In this document: positions 31,370 through 40,370 of the stretch, in pieces
Position numbering within the stretch: the first letter of the stretch is position 1
Layout: every line of letters starts with the position of its first letter
Assembly (NCBI GenBank): GCA_017477555.1
Contig: JAFUVK010000008.1
Span: 1 to 45,604 of the forward strand
DNA length: 45,604 nt
Origin: Muribaculaceae bacterium
GTDB lineage: Bacteria > Bacteroidota > Bacteroidia > Bacteroidales > Muribaculaceae
Direction: 5' to 3'
Notes under the pieces: generated by a model
What the model was told of the DNA's origin: nothing
Databases searched by the model: none
Seen by the model: only the letters and a program-made list of their open reading frames with translations
Translations under genes and position numbers: made by a program

Positions 31370-32527
31370 TTACCCGAACATCCAGTAGTGGTAGTCATCA
31401 AGCACAAGTACCATGCGGGTGCCCACCTCGCGTACCACGCTATAGTGGGTGCCTTCCATCGATGTCCAACGGAAGTACAGTTCCAGGCCTTGGTCGGTAT
31501 GCATGATGCACATGATTTCGGGCAGATGCTCGCTGAACAGGCCGTCAACATCGCTCTCGAACATATTGAGGTCGCTCAAGTCACGCTTGTAGCCCGTCTC
31601 GCTGTAGTCTTCATACTCGTAGGCCGACGCGACGGTGCCCTCGGCAACGCACACGGTGGCATACAGGGCGCTCTTAGGTCCCACCAGTAGCACCTGATAG
31701 TAGTCGCGGTTGCCCACCTCGGTGGGCAGTGTGGCCAGCCATTGCGAGCGCATGATGCTGTACTTCATGCCATAGTGCGCAAGGATGATCTGCATGGCAC
31801 TGCGGTCTACGGTGCGCACCGGCTCGGGACTGAGCCAACGGCTGAACTGCAACGGCTGGTGAGTGGTGAGGAAGTTGCGTGTCACTGCTACAGGCACTGC
31901 ATTGCCATCAGTGTAACCGCGGAACATCTTAGCCACCACCTTAGGGTCTTTGAGTTTGAACTCTCGCACGCTCTGCCACAGGGTGTCACCATCCAGCGAT
32001 GAGAAGATGCGATCGTCACCCACAAACCGGATTTCATTGACATGGGGCTTGAACACCATGTGGGTGTACTTGCTGCCCGGGGGGTAATTACTTTCACGCC
32101 AGCCGATGAACTCATTCTTCCCCTTCTCCATGTCGGAGATAAAGATGGGCGGATCCTGCAACGTGATGTCGCCAGCGGGCAGCGACCATCTGTTTGTTAA
32201 GTATTCAGTCATCGTCCAGCGTTCATCATGGTCCAGCGGCTCAATCACCGATGTGTTGACGGTGATGGGGGCCATGTTCTTGCCCACTGAGTAGGCCTTG
32301 AAGACGCGGCCCGCGGTCGGGCGGCTCTCGGTTGAGATAATCAAGTCGTCGATGCCGTCGCCGTCGGCATCGGTATTGGCAAAGTACATGTAGGCGGTGT
32401 GGCCCTCATCCTCTATCAGGATGTCGCCCAGGTGGTTCCATACCATGCGGTCTTGCTCGTCGTCGGTCATTGCCCAGCATGCAAATGTCGCGATGCTGAT
32501 GGTGAAAATTAAGGCTATCCGTTTCAT
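31370..32527 (-). CDS. secreted protein of unknown function with EF-hand-like loop
   Basis: A 385-residue exported protein I do not recognise. Signal peptide MKRIALIFTISIATFACWA. Shortly after comes N-T-D-A-D-G-D-G-I-D-D-L, a calcium-binding-loop-like sequence of the kind found in FG-GAP or thrombospondin type 3 repeats, suggesting that the first part is a propeller-type or calcium-stabilised fold. The remainder is mixed with many aromatic residues and no evident catalytic motif. ATG 32527 begins the signal peptide; the frame extends to a TTG at 32605 through the promoter and is rejected. It is a single gene with its own promoter. Confidence 0.65.
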   Translation of the reverse strand: MKRIALIFTISIATFACWAMTDDEQDRMVWNHLGDILIEDEGHTAYMYFANTDADGDGIDDLIISTESRPTAGRVFKAYSVGKNMAPITVNTSVIEPLDHDERWTMTEYLTNRWSLPAGDITLQDPPIFISDMEKGKNEFIGWRESNYPPGSKYTHMVFKPHVNEIRFVGDDRIFSSLDGDTLWQSVREFKLKDPKVVAKMFRGYTDGNAVPVAVTRNFLTTHQPLQFSRWLSPEPVRTVDRSAMQIILAHYGMKYSIMRSQWLATLPTEVGNRDYYQVLLVGPKSALYATVCVAEGTVASAYEYEDYSETGYKRDLSDLNMFESDVDGLFSEHLPEIMCIMHTDQGLELYFRWTSMEGTHYSVVREVGTRMVLVLDDYHYWMFG

Positions 32528-32573
32528 ATGTATTGGTTTAACGATTGCGAAAAAGTTCGTTGCGATTTTTTTT

Positions 32574-32605
32574 GCAAATATAATGATTTGTGAGGACTCC
32601 TGCAA
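32574..32605 (-). promoter_or_regulatory. promoter of the EF-hand-like secreted protein
   Basis: On the minus strand TTG (32603-32605), a 20-bp spacer and TATATTTGC (32574-32582). The leader is about 45 nt. Confidence 0.7.
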
Positions 32606-32714
32606 ATTTTAGGACGGGTAAATCTCAAAAAATGATAAAATACGCATTGAATGGCGCAATATTGGGCAAATTGTAGTAATTTCGCAAATTCAATCACGAT
32701 ACTCAATCAAGGCA

Positions 32715-34391
32715 ATGAAAAGATATATCACCACACTGGCTGCCACCGCGCTGGCTGCTATGCTCATCATCCCGACAGCAAAAGCCGACGAACGCAAGGA
32801 CAACTCGCCGGCGACCATAGCACGTAACCTTGACATCTTCAACTCGGTTTATAAAGAGCTGAACACGTTCTATGTCGACACCATCGACGCGCAGAAGTCA
32901 ATCGAGACGGCCATCAACGCCATGCTCGATAATATAGACCCCTACACCGAGTACATCCCGGCCAAGAGCCAGGATGACTTCCTGGTCATCAGCACAGGGC
33001 AGTATGGAGGCATTGGGTCATACATACAGCAGCGCACGGGCCAGAAGAAGGGCGTGTACATCAGCGGACCCTACAAGGACAGCCCGGCGGCAAAGGCGGG
33101 GCTGCGCTCGGGCGACCGCATCATAGCCATCGACGGCGTGGATGTCACTGCATGGAACAGCGACAGTGTCAGTGCGCACCTCAAAGGACAGGCCAACACC
33201 ACGGTCACTGTGCGTGTGGTCAGGCCCCATGACCCCGACAGTGTCAAGACGTTTGCCATCAAGCGCGAGAACATCAAACTCGACCCGGTGCCGTACTATG
33301 GCGTGGTGCACGACAACCTGGGATACATCGGCCTCACCACCTTCAACGAGCACTCGGCACAGCAAGTCAAGGACGCGCTCATCGACCTGAAGAAGAACCC
33401 TGCCGTCAAGGCCATTGTGCTCGACCTGCGCGGCAATGGTGGCGGACTGATGGAGAGCGCCGTGCAGATTGTGGGACTCTTTGTGCCCAAGGGGACTGTG
33501 GTGCTCACCACTCGAGGTCGCGACAAAGCCAGCGAAAAGGTCTATAAGACAACACAAGAACCCATCGACACCAAGATTCCGCTGGCTGTGCTCATTGATG
33601 GCGGAAGCGCGTCGTCGAGCGAAATCACCGCCGGTGCGCTGCAGGATCTGGACCGTGCCGTCATCTTCGGCTCGCGCTCCTATGGTAAGGGGTTGGTGCA
33701 GACCACACGCCCGTTGCCTTTCGACGGCATACTCAAGGTGACGGTGGCGAAGTATTACATACCCAGCGGCAGGCTCATTCAGGAGGTGGACTACTCCAAG
33801 CGCAATGCCGACGGCACATACAACCGCACCACCACCGACTCCACGGCGCGGGCGTTCACCACAGCGCATGGCCGGAAGGTGTACGAGGGCGGGGGCATCA
33901 CACCCGATGTCAAGATCGACTATCCTGAGCTCAACCGACTGGTCTACAATATTGTGCGTGACCAGTGGGCCTTTGACTTCGCCACACGTTACCAGTGGCA
34001 ACATCCCACCATCGCGCAGCCTGCGCAATTTGAGGTCACCGATGAGATATTCAATGAGTTCAAGGCATTTATCGACCCCGAGAAATTTCAGTACGACAAG
34101 GTGTGCGAGCAGGGCCTAGAGAGTCTGCAGAAGGTGGCAAAGGCCGAGGGATATATGAACGACAGTACCAAAGCGGCCTTTGAGCAGCTCGAGAAGTTGC
34201 TCGAGCATGACTTGAACCATGACCTGGACACACAACGCAAGGAAATCTCGCGACTGCTGGCGCAGGAGATACTCACGCGCTATTATTATCAGGCCGGTGA
34301 GGTAGAGTATGAGGCACGGCACGACGACACCATCGACAAGGTGGCCGAGCTGCTGGCCAAGCCCGGCGAATGGGCAAAAATCCTCAAATAG
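32715..34391 (+). CDS. C-terminal processing protease, S41 family
   Basis: A 558-residue periplasmic serine protease of the CtpA/Prc type, which trims C-termini of envelope proteins and often degrades wall hydrolases. Signal peptide MKRYITTLAATALAAMLIIPTAKA. The PDZ domain spans about residues 85-170 (KDSPAAKAGLRSGDRIIAIDG). The protease core has D-L-R-G-N-G-G-G-L (237-245), the catalytic serine S300 in G-G-S-A-S-S-S-E-I, and the general base K325 in G-K-G-L-V-Q. Residues 400-558 are a helical C-terminal extension. It starts at ATG 32715 with a poor promoter match (TAATTTCG at 32677). It ends at a strong terminator. Confidence 0.92.
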   Translation: MKRYITTLAATALAAMLIIPTAKADERKDNSPATIARNLDIFNSVYKELNTFYVDTIDAQKSIETAINAMLDNIDPYTEYIPAKSQDDFLVISTGQYGGIGSYIQQRTGQKKGVYISGPYKDSPAAKAGLRSGDRIIAIDGVDVTAWNSDSVSAHLKGQANTTVTVRVVRPHDPDSVKTFAIKRENIKLDPVPYYGVVHDNLGYIGLTTFNEHSAQQVKDALIDLKKNPAVKAIVLDLRGNGGGLMESAVQIVGLFVPKGTVVLTTRGRDKASEKVYKTTQEPIDTKIPLAVLIDGGSASSSEITAGALQDLDRAVIFGSRSYGKGLVQTTRPLPFDGILKVTVAKYYIPSGRLIQEVDYSKRNADGTYNRTTTDSTARAFTTAHGRKVYEGGGITPDVKIDYPELNRLVYNIVRDQWAFDFATRYQWQHPTIAQPAQFEVTDEIFNEFKAFIDPEKFQYDKVCEQGLESLQKVAKAEGYMNDSTKAAFEQLEKLLEHDLNHDLDTQRKEISRLLAQEILTRYYYQAGEVEYEARHDDTIDKVAELLAKPGEWAKILK

Positions 34392-34397
34392 CAACCC

Positions 34398-34458
34398 ATG
34401 TGACAAAGAGATGGGCTTCACCTTTCGGCGAAGCCCATTTTCTTTAGCTCTGTCACAT
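34398..34458. terminator. bidirectional terminator between convergent genes
   Basis: The inner stem ATGGGCTTC/GAAGCCCAT (34411-34419 with 34430-34438) is followed by TTTTCTTT on the plus strand. The outer arms ATGTGACA (34398-34405) and TGTCACAT (34451-34458) extend it. On the minus strand the right arm is entered first and the stem is followed by CTCTTTGT, so it can serve both the S41 protease gene and the gene ending at 34460. Confidence 0.8.
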
Positions 34459-34459
34459 C

Positions 34460-35848
34460 TTAGTACCCAATCGACAGGGTGGTGTAGAAGCGACCGTAGT
34501 CGGTGCCCATGCTCAGGGTCACATAACCGGTGGTGTTGCCGCCAAACCAGGTGGCCATGCCGCTCTCCACGCTGATGGGAGGACCGTAGACCGCGCTCAG
34601 GTCGTGGTAGATGCGGTTGTAGCGGCTGTGGTCGCGGTAGGTCGTGGTGTAGACAAACTGGGCATTGGCAAGACGGCCATTGTCGTAGCAGAACATCACA
34701 TCGGGCCACAGAAGATTGAGCATACGCACTTCGCGCAGGTAGATGATGTTGTCCTGATAGCCGTCGATGTAGTAACCATTGGTGTACAGGTAGTCGAGCG
34801 ACACATCGTAGTACGTGCCAAACGTGATGCCCAGGATGCGGTCAATCACCGGGGCCCCGTAATAAGGACGGTAGTGCGCGGGAAGCGCCGGACGGTAGTA
34901 GCGAAGCGGGGCGGGGCGATAAGGACGCGGCGGAGGGGGCAGAGGACGGCTCCAGTTGTGATGCCGGTGAGCGTAGCTGAAGTGGTCGCGGTGCGGGTGG
35001 CTGTCGTAGTTGTAGGGCCGTGAATGTCCGCCACGGTCGCTGGGGCCATAGCCATGGTTGTTGTGCCCACGGTCGTTGTCATAGCGTCCGTTGCCGTTGT
35101 CGTGACGGTTGCGGCCATTGTTGCCACCGCGCCCGTTGCGGTCGTTGTTGCCATCGCGGTTGTTGCCCATGCCGCCGCGGTTGCCCTTGTTGTCATCCAG
35201 ATTCGACGGGGTTACCGTGCGGGTGGTGGAACGGGCATCGCCCATTTGTGCCGACGGACGCGTGCGGCCGTTGGTCACGGTGCTGCGGGTGTTGTCGTTG
35301 TTGCGAGTGCGCCCGATACCTCCGTCATTGCCGCTACGGGTGCCACGGTCGGTGCGGACGGTGCCGCGCTCGGTGCGGATGGCACTGGAGCGGTCGAGGC
35401 TCTGGCTGTGCACTTGCGTCGCCGGACCGGTGCGCTGCATCTGCGGCTGTGAGGCACGGGCCTCACTGCTGCGTGTGCGCATGCTGCCTTGCGACTGGCG
35501 TACTTCGCTGGCGCGTGACTGGCGTACTTCGCTGGCGCGTGACTGGCGTACCTCACTGGCACGTGACTGGCGTGCCTCGCTGGCGCGCGACTGGCGTACC
35601 TCACTGGCACGTGACTGGCGTGCCTCGCTGGCGCGCGACTGGCGTGCCTCGCTGGCACGCGACTGGCGTGCCTCGCTGGCACGCGACTGGCGTGCCTCGC
35701 TGGCACGTGCTTGCGGTGTGCCACTGGCGCTGCGTGCTGTGGTGGCACGCTGTCGGCTCGACGAGAATTGCGCCGAAGCCGGGACGGCCATAATCATGCC
35801 GCCCATGAGCACGAGGCTCATCATCATGTTGCGTACAGTAGTCTTCAT
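34460..35848 (-). CDS. secreted low-complexity protein with RQSRASE repeats
   Basis: A 462-residue exported protein. Signal peptide MKTTVRNMMMSLVLMGGMIMAVPASA. Residues 50-125 include eight tandem copies of an 8-residue unit R-Q-S-R-A-S-E-A/V, a very basic Ser/Arg stretch. Then come Asn/Gly/Arg-rich (residues 165-260) and His/Pro/Tyr-rich regions (RPLPPPPRPYRPAPLRYY). The last 130 residues, from APVIDRILGITFGTYYDVSLDYLY, are an ordinary folded-looking domain ending in a beta-strand. I do not recognise the family. The disordered basic region may bind polyanions such as LPS, DNA or peptidoglycan; this is inference only. ATG 35848. Confidence 0.7.
   Translation of the reverse strand: MKTTVRNMMMSLVLMGGMIMAVPASAQFSSSRQRATTARSASGTPQARASEARQSRASEARQSRASEARQSRASEARQSRASEVRQSRASEARQSRASEVRQSRASEVRQSRASEVRQSQGSMRTRSSEARASQPQMQRTGPATQVHSQSLDRSSAIRTERGTVRTDRGTRSGNDGGIGRTRNNDNTRSTVTNGRTRPSAQMGDARSTTRTVTPSNLDDNKGNRGGMGNNRDGNNDRNGRGGNNGRNRHDNGNGRYDNDRGHNNHGYGPSDRGGHSRPYNYDSHPHRDHFSYAHRHHNWSRPLPPPPRPYRPAPLRYYRPALPAHYRPYYGAPVIDRILGITFGTYYDVSLDYLYTNGYYIDGYQDNIIYLREVRMLNLLWPDVMFCYDNGRLANAQFVYTTTYRDHSRYNRIYHDLSAVYGPPISVESGMATWFGGNTTGYVTLSMGTDYGRFYTTLSIGY
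35501..35692. repeat. 8 x 24-nt in-frame repeat
   Basis: Eight exact-length 24-nt units encode RQSRASEA or RQSRASEV on the minus strand. They differ at only a few, mostly third-position or A/V-determining bases. Copies 1 and 2 are identical, as are 3 and 5, 4 and 6, and 7 and 8, suggesting recent expansion of 48-nt blocks. Slippage would change length in steps of 8 residues without a frameshift. Confidence 0.9.
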
Positions 35849-35910
35849 AACGCTATATCTTTAAATAATTCATAAATCACGATTCATAATTGTGTCGCTG
35901 CAAGTGGTTT

Positions 35911-35959
35911 CTTGCGTCTTGCATCTTGCGTCTTGTCTCTTGCCTCTTGCATCTTGTAC
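35911..35959. repeat. 7 x 7-nt tandem array (CTTGCRT)
   Basis: CTTGCGT, CTTGCAT, CTTGCGT, CTTGTCT, CTTGCCT, CTTGCAT, CTTGTAC fill the gap between queA and the RQSRASE-repeat gene. I find no clear -7 box for the latter in this gap. Confidence 0.85.
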
Positions 35960-36047
35960 TTGTTAGACGTGCAAATGCGATGCCCGTTTAACGCGTATGC
36001 GTGATTTTGGGTTGTTCAATCGACCAATGACACGTTTTTACCGACGT

Positions 36048-37277
36048 TCACCGCAGTAGCAACGACCCATCGCCATAGCTCAAAAAGCGATAGCCGCTTG
36101 CCAAGGCATGGTCATACATCGGGCGCCACTGGTCGTGGCCGACAAAGGCCGACACCAATAGCAACAGGGTGGACTGCGGCTGATGGAAGTTGGTGATCAT
36201 GCCCTGGATGATACGGTAGCGGAATCCGGGTGCTATCATCAGTTGGGTGGAACCCAGGTAGGTCTGTGCGCCCGTGCGGTCCAGGTAGTCGACGATGTGC
36301 TGCAGTGCCTGGGCGGTGCTCAGCTGGCATGGAGTGGTGTAAGGCATCCACTGCCGCACGGTCAGCTGATCGGGCTGGGCATCGGGGTGATCGGCCAGCT
36401 GCTGCCCCACATAGTATAGACTCTCGAGGGTGCGCACCGAGGTCGTGCCCACGGCCACCACCGGACGGCGCTCTTCGATGAGCTCGACGAGCAGCGAGCG
36501 CGACACAGCAAACACCTCGACGTGCATCTCGTGGTCGCCAATGTGTTCGCTCTTCACGGGCTGAAAGGTGCCTGCGCCCACGTGCAGGGTCAACTCACGG
36601 CGCACTATGCCCCGACGGTCGCATTCGGCCAGCAGCTCGTCGGTGAAGTGCAGGCCGGCTGTCGGGGCGGCCACACTGCCGTCGATGTGGCTGTACACGG
36701 TCTGATAGTCTACACTGTCGCTGGCTTCGGTGGGGCGGTTCAGGTAAGGGGGGATGGGAATCTCGCCCACCGCATCGAGCACCGAGGCAAATGTTACGTC
36801 GCCGTCCCAGTCGAATGCGATGACCCAGGCATTGCCCCGGCGTTCGCCGCGGGTGGCGCGTAGGGTAATCTGCCGGCCGTCGACTTCCACAGTGTGTTGT
36901 AGTGTGCCTTGCTTCCAGCGTTTGCTGTTGCCCACCAGGCAGTTCCACTCGCAGTGGCTGGTGGTCTGGAAGATGAGTTGGTAGTCGCTGGGTGCCTCGG
37001 GCTCGAGGCAGAATATTTCGATGGTCGACCCTGTGTCCTTGCTGAAACGCAGACGCGCATTGATGACGCGGGTGTTGTTGTACACTAGCATCGCACCTGG
37101 CGGAAGCAGGCGCGGCACGGCACCGAAGTGGTGGTCCTCGATGCGACCATTGTGCCAGTAGAGCAGCTTGCACTGCTCGCGTGCGGCCAGCGGATGCCGA
37201 GCGATGCGCTCGTCGGGCAGGGCGTAGTCGTAGTCGCTGATTTGGATGTTGCGGATATTATCGATGGTTGTCATCAT
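36048..37277 (-). CDS. queA: S-adenosylmethionine:tRNA ribosyltransferase-isomerase
   Basis: A 409-residue enzyme that moves the ribosyl group of SAM to preQ1 in tRNA to make epoxyqueuosine. Typical segments: YALPDERIARHPLAAREQCKLL at the N-terminus, MLVYNNTRVINARL, EIPIPPYLNR, the highly conserved SVAAPTAGLHFT, LHVGAGTFQPV, and ITNFHQPQSTLLLLVSAF. Chosen start ATG 37277 (MMTT; 37274 is nearly equivalent). The track of open codons continues to a TTG at 37295, but this lies upstream of the -7 box at 37282-37290, so it cannot be transcribed from that promoter. Confidence 0.95.
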   Translation of the reverse strand: MMTTIDNIRNIQISDYDYALPDERIARHPLAAREQCKLLYWHNGRIEDHHFGAVPRLLPPGAMLVYNNTRVINARLRFSKDTGSTIEIFCLEPEAPSDYQLIFQTTSHCEWNCLVGNSKRWKQGTLQHTVEVDGRQITLRATRGERRGNAWVIAFDWDGDVTFASVLDAVGEIPIPPYLNRPTEASDSVDYQTVYSHIDGSVAAPTAGLHFTDELLAECDRRGIVRRELTLHVGAGTFQPVKSEHIGDHEMHVEVFAVSRSLLVELIEERRPVVAVGTTSVRTLESLYYVGQQLADHPDAQPDQLTVRQWMPYTTPCQLSTAQALQHIVDYLDRTGAQTYLGSTQLMIAPGFRYRIIQGMITNFHQPQSTLLLLVSAFVGHDQWRPMYDHALASGYRFLSYGDGSLLLR

Positions 37278-37281
37278 GACT

Positions 37282-37290
37282 GCAAAGATA
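37282..37290 (-). promoter_or_regulatory. -7 box of queA, almost touching the start codon
   Basis: The minus strand reads TATCTTTGC and ends 4 bp before ATG 37277. Transcription would begin at or within a few bases of the start codon, giving a leaderless or near-leaderless mRNA. No good -33 TTG is visible. Confidence 0.5.
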
Positions 37291-37324
37291 CTCAATTTTG
37301 TTCATACTGCTGTGCCACGCGCCA

Positions 37325-37364
37325 CAAAAAAGTGTGGAATAGCCCAATGGACTATACCACACTT
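37325..37364 (-). terminator. Rho-independent terminator after secDF
   Basis: Read on the minus strand: AAGTGTGG, a T/T mismatch, ATAGTCC, loop, GGGCTAT, CCACACTT, then a run of six T in all. The outer arms are 37357-37364 and 37330-37337. It separates secDF from queA transcription. Confidence 0.85.
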
Positions 37365-37385
37365 GATCTTGTGGAGTGTGAATGA

Positions 37386-40370
37386 TTACTTCTTGGTCTT
37401 CACAGGCTGCGCGGCACGCTTCACCTGACGGCGGGTCAACGCGTAGGCCACGGGCGATGCTACGAACAGCGAAGCGCACGTACCGACAATCACACCAAGA
37501 ATCATCGCGAAGATGAAGCTGCGGATTGACTCACCACCCAGGAAGAACATAACAAGCAGTACGAGCAACGTGGTGATTGAAGTCATCAACGTACGCGACA
37601 GTGTGCTGCACAGTGCCTTGTTGAATGTCTCGTACAGGTCCTGCTTGGGATAGAGGCTACGGTACTCACGCACACGGTCAAACACCACCACCGTGTCGTT
37701 GACCTGATAGCCAATCACGGTCAGGATAGCGGCGATAAACGTCTGGTCGACCTCCATCGAGAAGGGGAACAAACCGTGCAGGTTGTAGAAGCCGATAACC
37801 ACAAACGAGGTGAAGGCAACGGCTGCCAGAGCACCCACTGAGAAGGCCACGTTGCGGAAGCGGATGAGGATGTACAGAGCCATAGCAATCAGCGAGAAGA
37901 TCACGGCCCAGATGGCCTCGCGGGTCATGTCGCTAGCGATGCTCGGACCCACCTTGTCGCTCGACACAACGCCCATGTTCTCATTGGCGATGCTGAAGTC
38001 TTCCTGACTCATGTTGCCCAGCTCACTCTTCAGGCCGCTGTACAACTTGCTCATAATCTCGTCGTCGACACCCTCCTCATTGCTGTCAATCTTATAGTTG
38101 GTCGAGATGCGCACCTTGGTGTCGTTGTCGATGGTGATCACCGTCACGTTGCCACCCTCAAACAGCGGAGTCAGTTGGCTCTCGAGAGCCTCGGTGTTGA
38201 CTGCGTGGTCAAATTGAACGATGTAGTTGCGACCACCCGAGAAGTCGATGCCGCGGTTCAGGCCGCGGAACACAAACAGACACAGGATGATGGCGGCAAT
38301 CACGCCAAGCACCATCCAAGTCTTCTTGGCCTTGCCCATGAAGTTGTACTTCACGTTCTCGAGCATGTGCTCGGTCAGCTTGGTGGTCAGCGTCATGTTG
38401 TTGAACGTGCCCTTGTTCACAAAGTACTCCATCACCAGACGAGTAGCGAACACGGCGGTGAAGAACGAGCAGCAGATACCAATCACCAGCGTGACGGCGA
38501 AACCGCGGATGGGACCAGAGCCCAGCAGAATCAGGATGATACCGGTGATGATGGTGGTCAGGTTAGAGTCGAAGATGGCCGAGAATGCGTTCTTGTAGCC
38601 ATCGGTGACCGAGGCCTTCAGACCCTTGCCGGCACGCAACTCCTCCTTGATGCGCTCAAAGATAAGCACGTTGGCATCAACGGCCATACCCAGCGTCAGC
38701 ACGATACCGGCGATACCCGGCAGGGTGAGCACCGTCTGGAACGAGGCCAAGATACCCATGGTGAAGAACAGGTTCATAATCAGACCCAGGTTGGCGATAT
38801 TTCCGGCATACACACCATAGGTGCAAATCATGAACAGAACCAGCAGAACCAGAGCCACGATAAACGAGATGATACCCTTCTTGATAGACTCCTGACCCAG
38901 CGACGGACCAATCACGCTCTCGCTAGCAACGTTGACGCGGGCAACCATCTTACCCGACTCAAGCACGTTGGCAAGGTCGTTGGCCTCCTCAACGGTGAAG
39001 CGGCCGCTAATCTGCGAGCTACCGCCGTCGATCTGGCTGTTGACGTTAGGATAAGAGTAGACCTGGTCATCGAGCACGATGGCGATGGCCTTGCCAATGT
39101 TCTGGCCGGTAATGCGCGACCACTGGCGGGCACCCTCGTCATTCATGCGCATCGACACCACCTGACCCTGCAGGTTGTCAAACTCGCTGCTGGCACGGGT
39201 CACCACGTCGCCGTTGAGCACGGGCTGACCATTGACGGTGCGCAGAGCAACCAGGTTGAAGACATCGGCACCGTTCTGTGCGCTGCCTTGGGGCTTGACG
39301 GTCCAAGCCAGCTTCAGGTCGGCAGGCAGGGTGGTGCGAGCCACCGGAGAGTTGATGATGGCGTTGACGGCGGCGGTATCATTGGCCGATACCATACCCA
39401 CAACAGGGCTGCCGCTGCCGCCCTGAGCTGCCAGCATCTGGAAGCCGGTGAGCTCGGCCAGCGTGCGGCCTTGTGCAGCGGCAGGTGCGGGCTGAGCGGG
39501 CTGGGCCTTCTGAGCCTGGGTCGAGTCGGCGGTGGTGGCCGTCGAGTCGTTGGCCGCGGGCTGTGCCTGTGCCACAGGCTTGCCGGCCTGCTGGCTCAAG
39601 TTGTTCAGCGCGCCGCTGATGTCGGCCAGAGTATAGGTCTCATAGAACTCGAGGTTGGCGGCTCCTTGCAGCAGCTTGCGCACGCGCTCGGGCTCCTTGA
39701 TGCCCGGCAGCTCAAGCAAGATGCGGCCGGTGCTTTGCAGCTTCTGGATGTTGGGGGCTACGACACCGAAGCGGTCGATACGGTTGCGCAGCACCTTATA
39801 CGAGTTGTCGACCATGGCGTCAACCTCCTGCTCCAGGATGCTTTGCACCTTGGCGTCGCTGGCACTGGGGTCTTCTTTTACCTTCTCGACGTTGCGGAAC
39901 ACCTGAGCCAGGCTGGCACCGGGTGCCAAGTTCTTGTACTCCTTGCAGAAGCTGGCCACAAAGTTCTCCTGAGCGGCCTGGTCGTGCTCGACCTTGGCAA
40001 TGGCTTCGTTAAACTTCTTGTCGGGGTTGTCGCCTGAAAGGGCACGAAGGATGTCGGGCACAGAAATCTGCAGTGTCACGTTCATACCACCCTTGAGGTC
40101 CAGACCGAGGCCCAGCTCCTTCTCACGCACTTCCTGGAAGGTGTAGTATCCAAGATACACCTTCTCCTTGCCAATCGAGTCCATGTAGGTGTTGAGCGCA
40201 GTGCGGTACTTGTCGTTGCTCGTGTCGGGGGTCTTAATGCCGGCGGCAGCAAGAGCCTTCTGCTCGGCCACGTTCTGATAGTGGTTCGAGACAAATGTGA
40301 ATGACAAGTAGAATGCACAAATCAGGATCAACGCTACTGTAATGACTCTGATAAAACCTTTAGTTTGCAT
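37386..40370 (-). CDS. secDF: protein translocase subunit SecDF (fused)
   Basis: A 994-residue inner-membrane protein that uses the proton gradient to help SecYEG pull proteins across the membrane. The SecD half has TM1 at residues 8-28, a large periplasmic domain with GLDLKGGMNVTLQI and LLELPGIKEPERVRKLLQGAANLEFYE, then VGPSLGQESIKKGI and five more TM segments. The SecF half begins near residue 640 with GIDFSGGRNYIVQF and ends with VNDTVVVFDRVRE and the last helices. A Gln/Ala/Pro-rich insert (about 258-300) between the periplasmic subdomains looks disordered. Fusion of SecD with SecF is usual in Bacteroidota. ATG 40370; leader about 145 nt from the -7 box. Confidence 0.95.
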   Translation of the reverse strand: MQTKGFIRVITVALILICAFYLSFTFVSNHYQNVAEQKALAAAGIKTPDTSNDKYRTALNTYMDSIGKEKVYLGYYTFQEVREKELGLGLDLKGGMNVTLQISVPDILRALSGDNPDKKFNEAIAKVEHDQAAQENFVASFCKEYKNLAPGASLAQVFRNVEKVKEDPSASDAKVQSILEQEVDAMVDNSYKVLRNRIDRFGVVAPNIQKLQSTGRILLELPGIKEPERVRKLLQGAANLEFYETYTLADISGALNNLSQQAGKPVAQAQPAANDSTATTADSTQAQKAQPAQPAPAAAQGRTLAELTGFQMLAAQGGSGSPVVGMVSANDTAAVNAIINSPVARTTLPADLKLAWTVKPQGSAQNGADVFNLVALRTVNGQPVLNGDVVTRASSEFDNLQGQVVSMRMNDEGARQWSRITGQNIGKAIAIVLDDQVYSYPNVNSQIDGGSSQISGRFTVEEANDLANVLESGKMVARVNVASESVIGPSLGQESIKKGIISFIVALVLLVLFMICTYGVYAGNIANLGLIMNLFFTMGILASFQTVLTLPGIAGIVLTLGMAVDANVLIFERIKEELRAGKGLKASVTDGYKNAFSAIFDSNLTTIITGIILILLGSGPIRGFAVTLVIGICCSFFTAVFATRLVMEYFVNKGTFNNMTLTTKLTEHMLENVKYNFMGKAKKTWMVLGVIAAIILCLFVFRGLNRGIDFSGGRNYIVQFDHAVNTEALESQLTPLFEGGNVTVITIDNDTKVRISTNYKIDSNEEGVDDEIMSKLYSGLKSELGNMSQEDFSIANENMGVVSSDKVGPSIASDMTREAIWAVIFSLIAMALYILIRFRNVAFSVGALAAVAFTSFVVIGFYNLHGLFPFSMEVDQTFIAAILTVIGYQVNDTVVVFDRVREYRSLYPKQDLYETFNKALCSTLSRTLMTSITTLLVLLVMFFLGGESIRSFIFAMILGVIVGTCASLFVASPVAYALTRRQVKRAAQPVKTKK

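Noticed and set aside
35501-35692. CRISPR array
   Set aside because: The 24-nt units are directly adjacent with no spacers and are in frame inside a gene.
35020-35864. Long plus-strand frames opposite the RQSRASE-repeat gene
   Set aside because: The repeat and Arg-rich codons read backwards give stop-free frames. The minus-strand frame has a signal peptide and a folded C-terminal domain.
38175-40037. 620-codon open frame opposite secDF
   Set aside because: An antisense shadow of a certain gene; the translation is His/Gln/Leu/Val-rich without domain signature.
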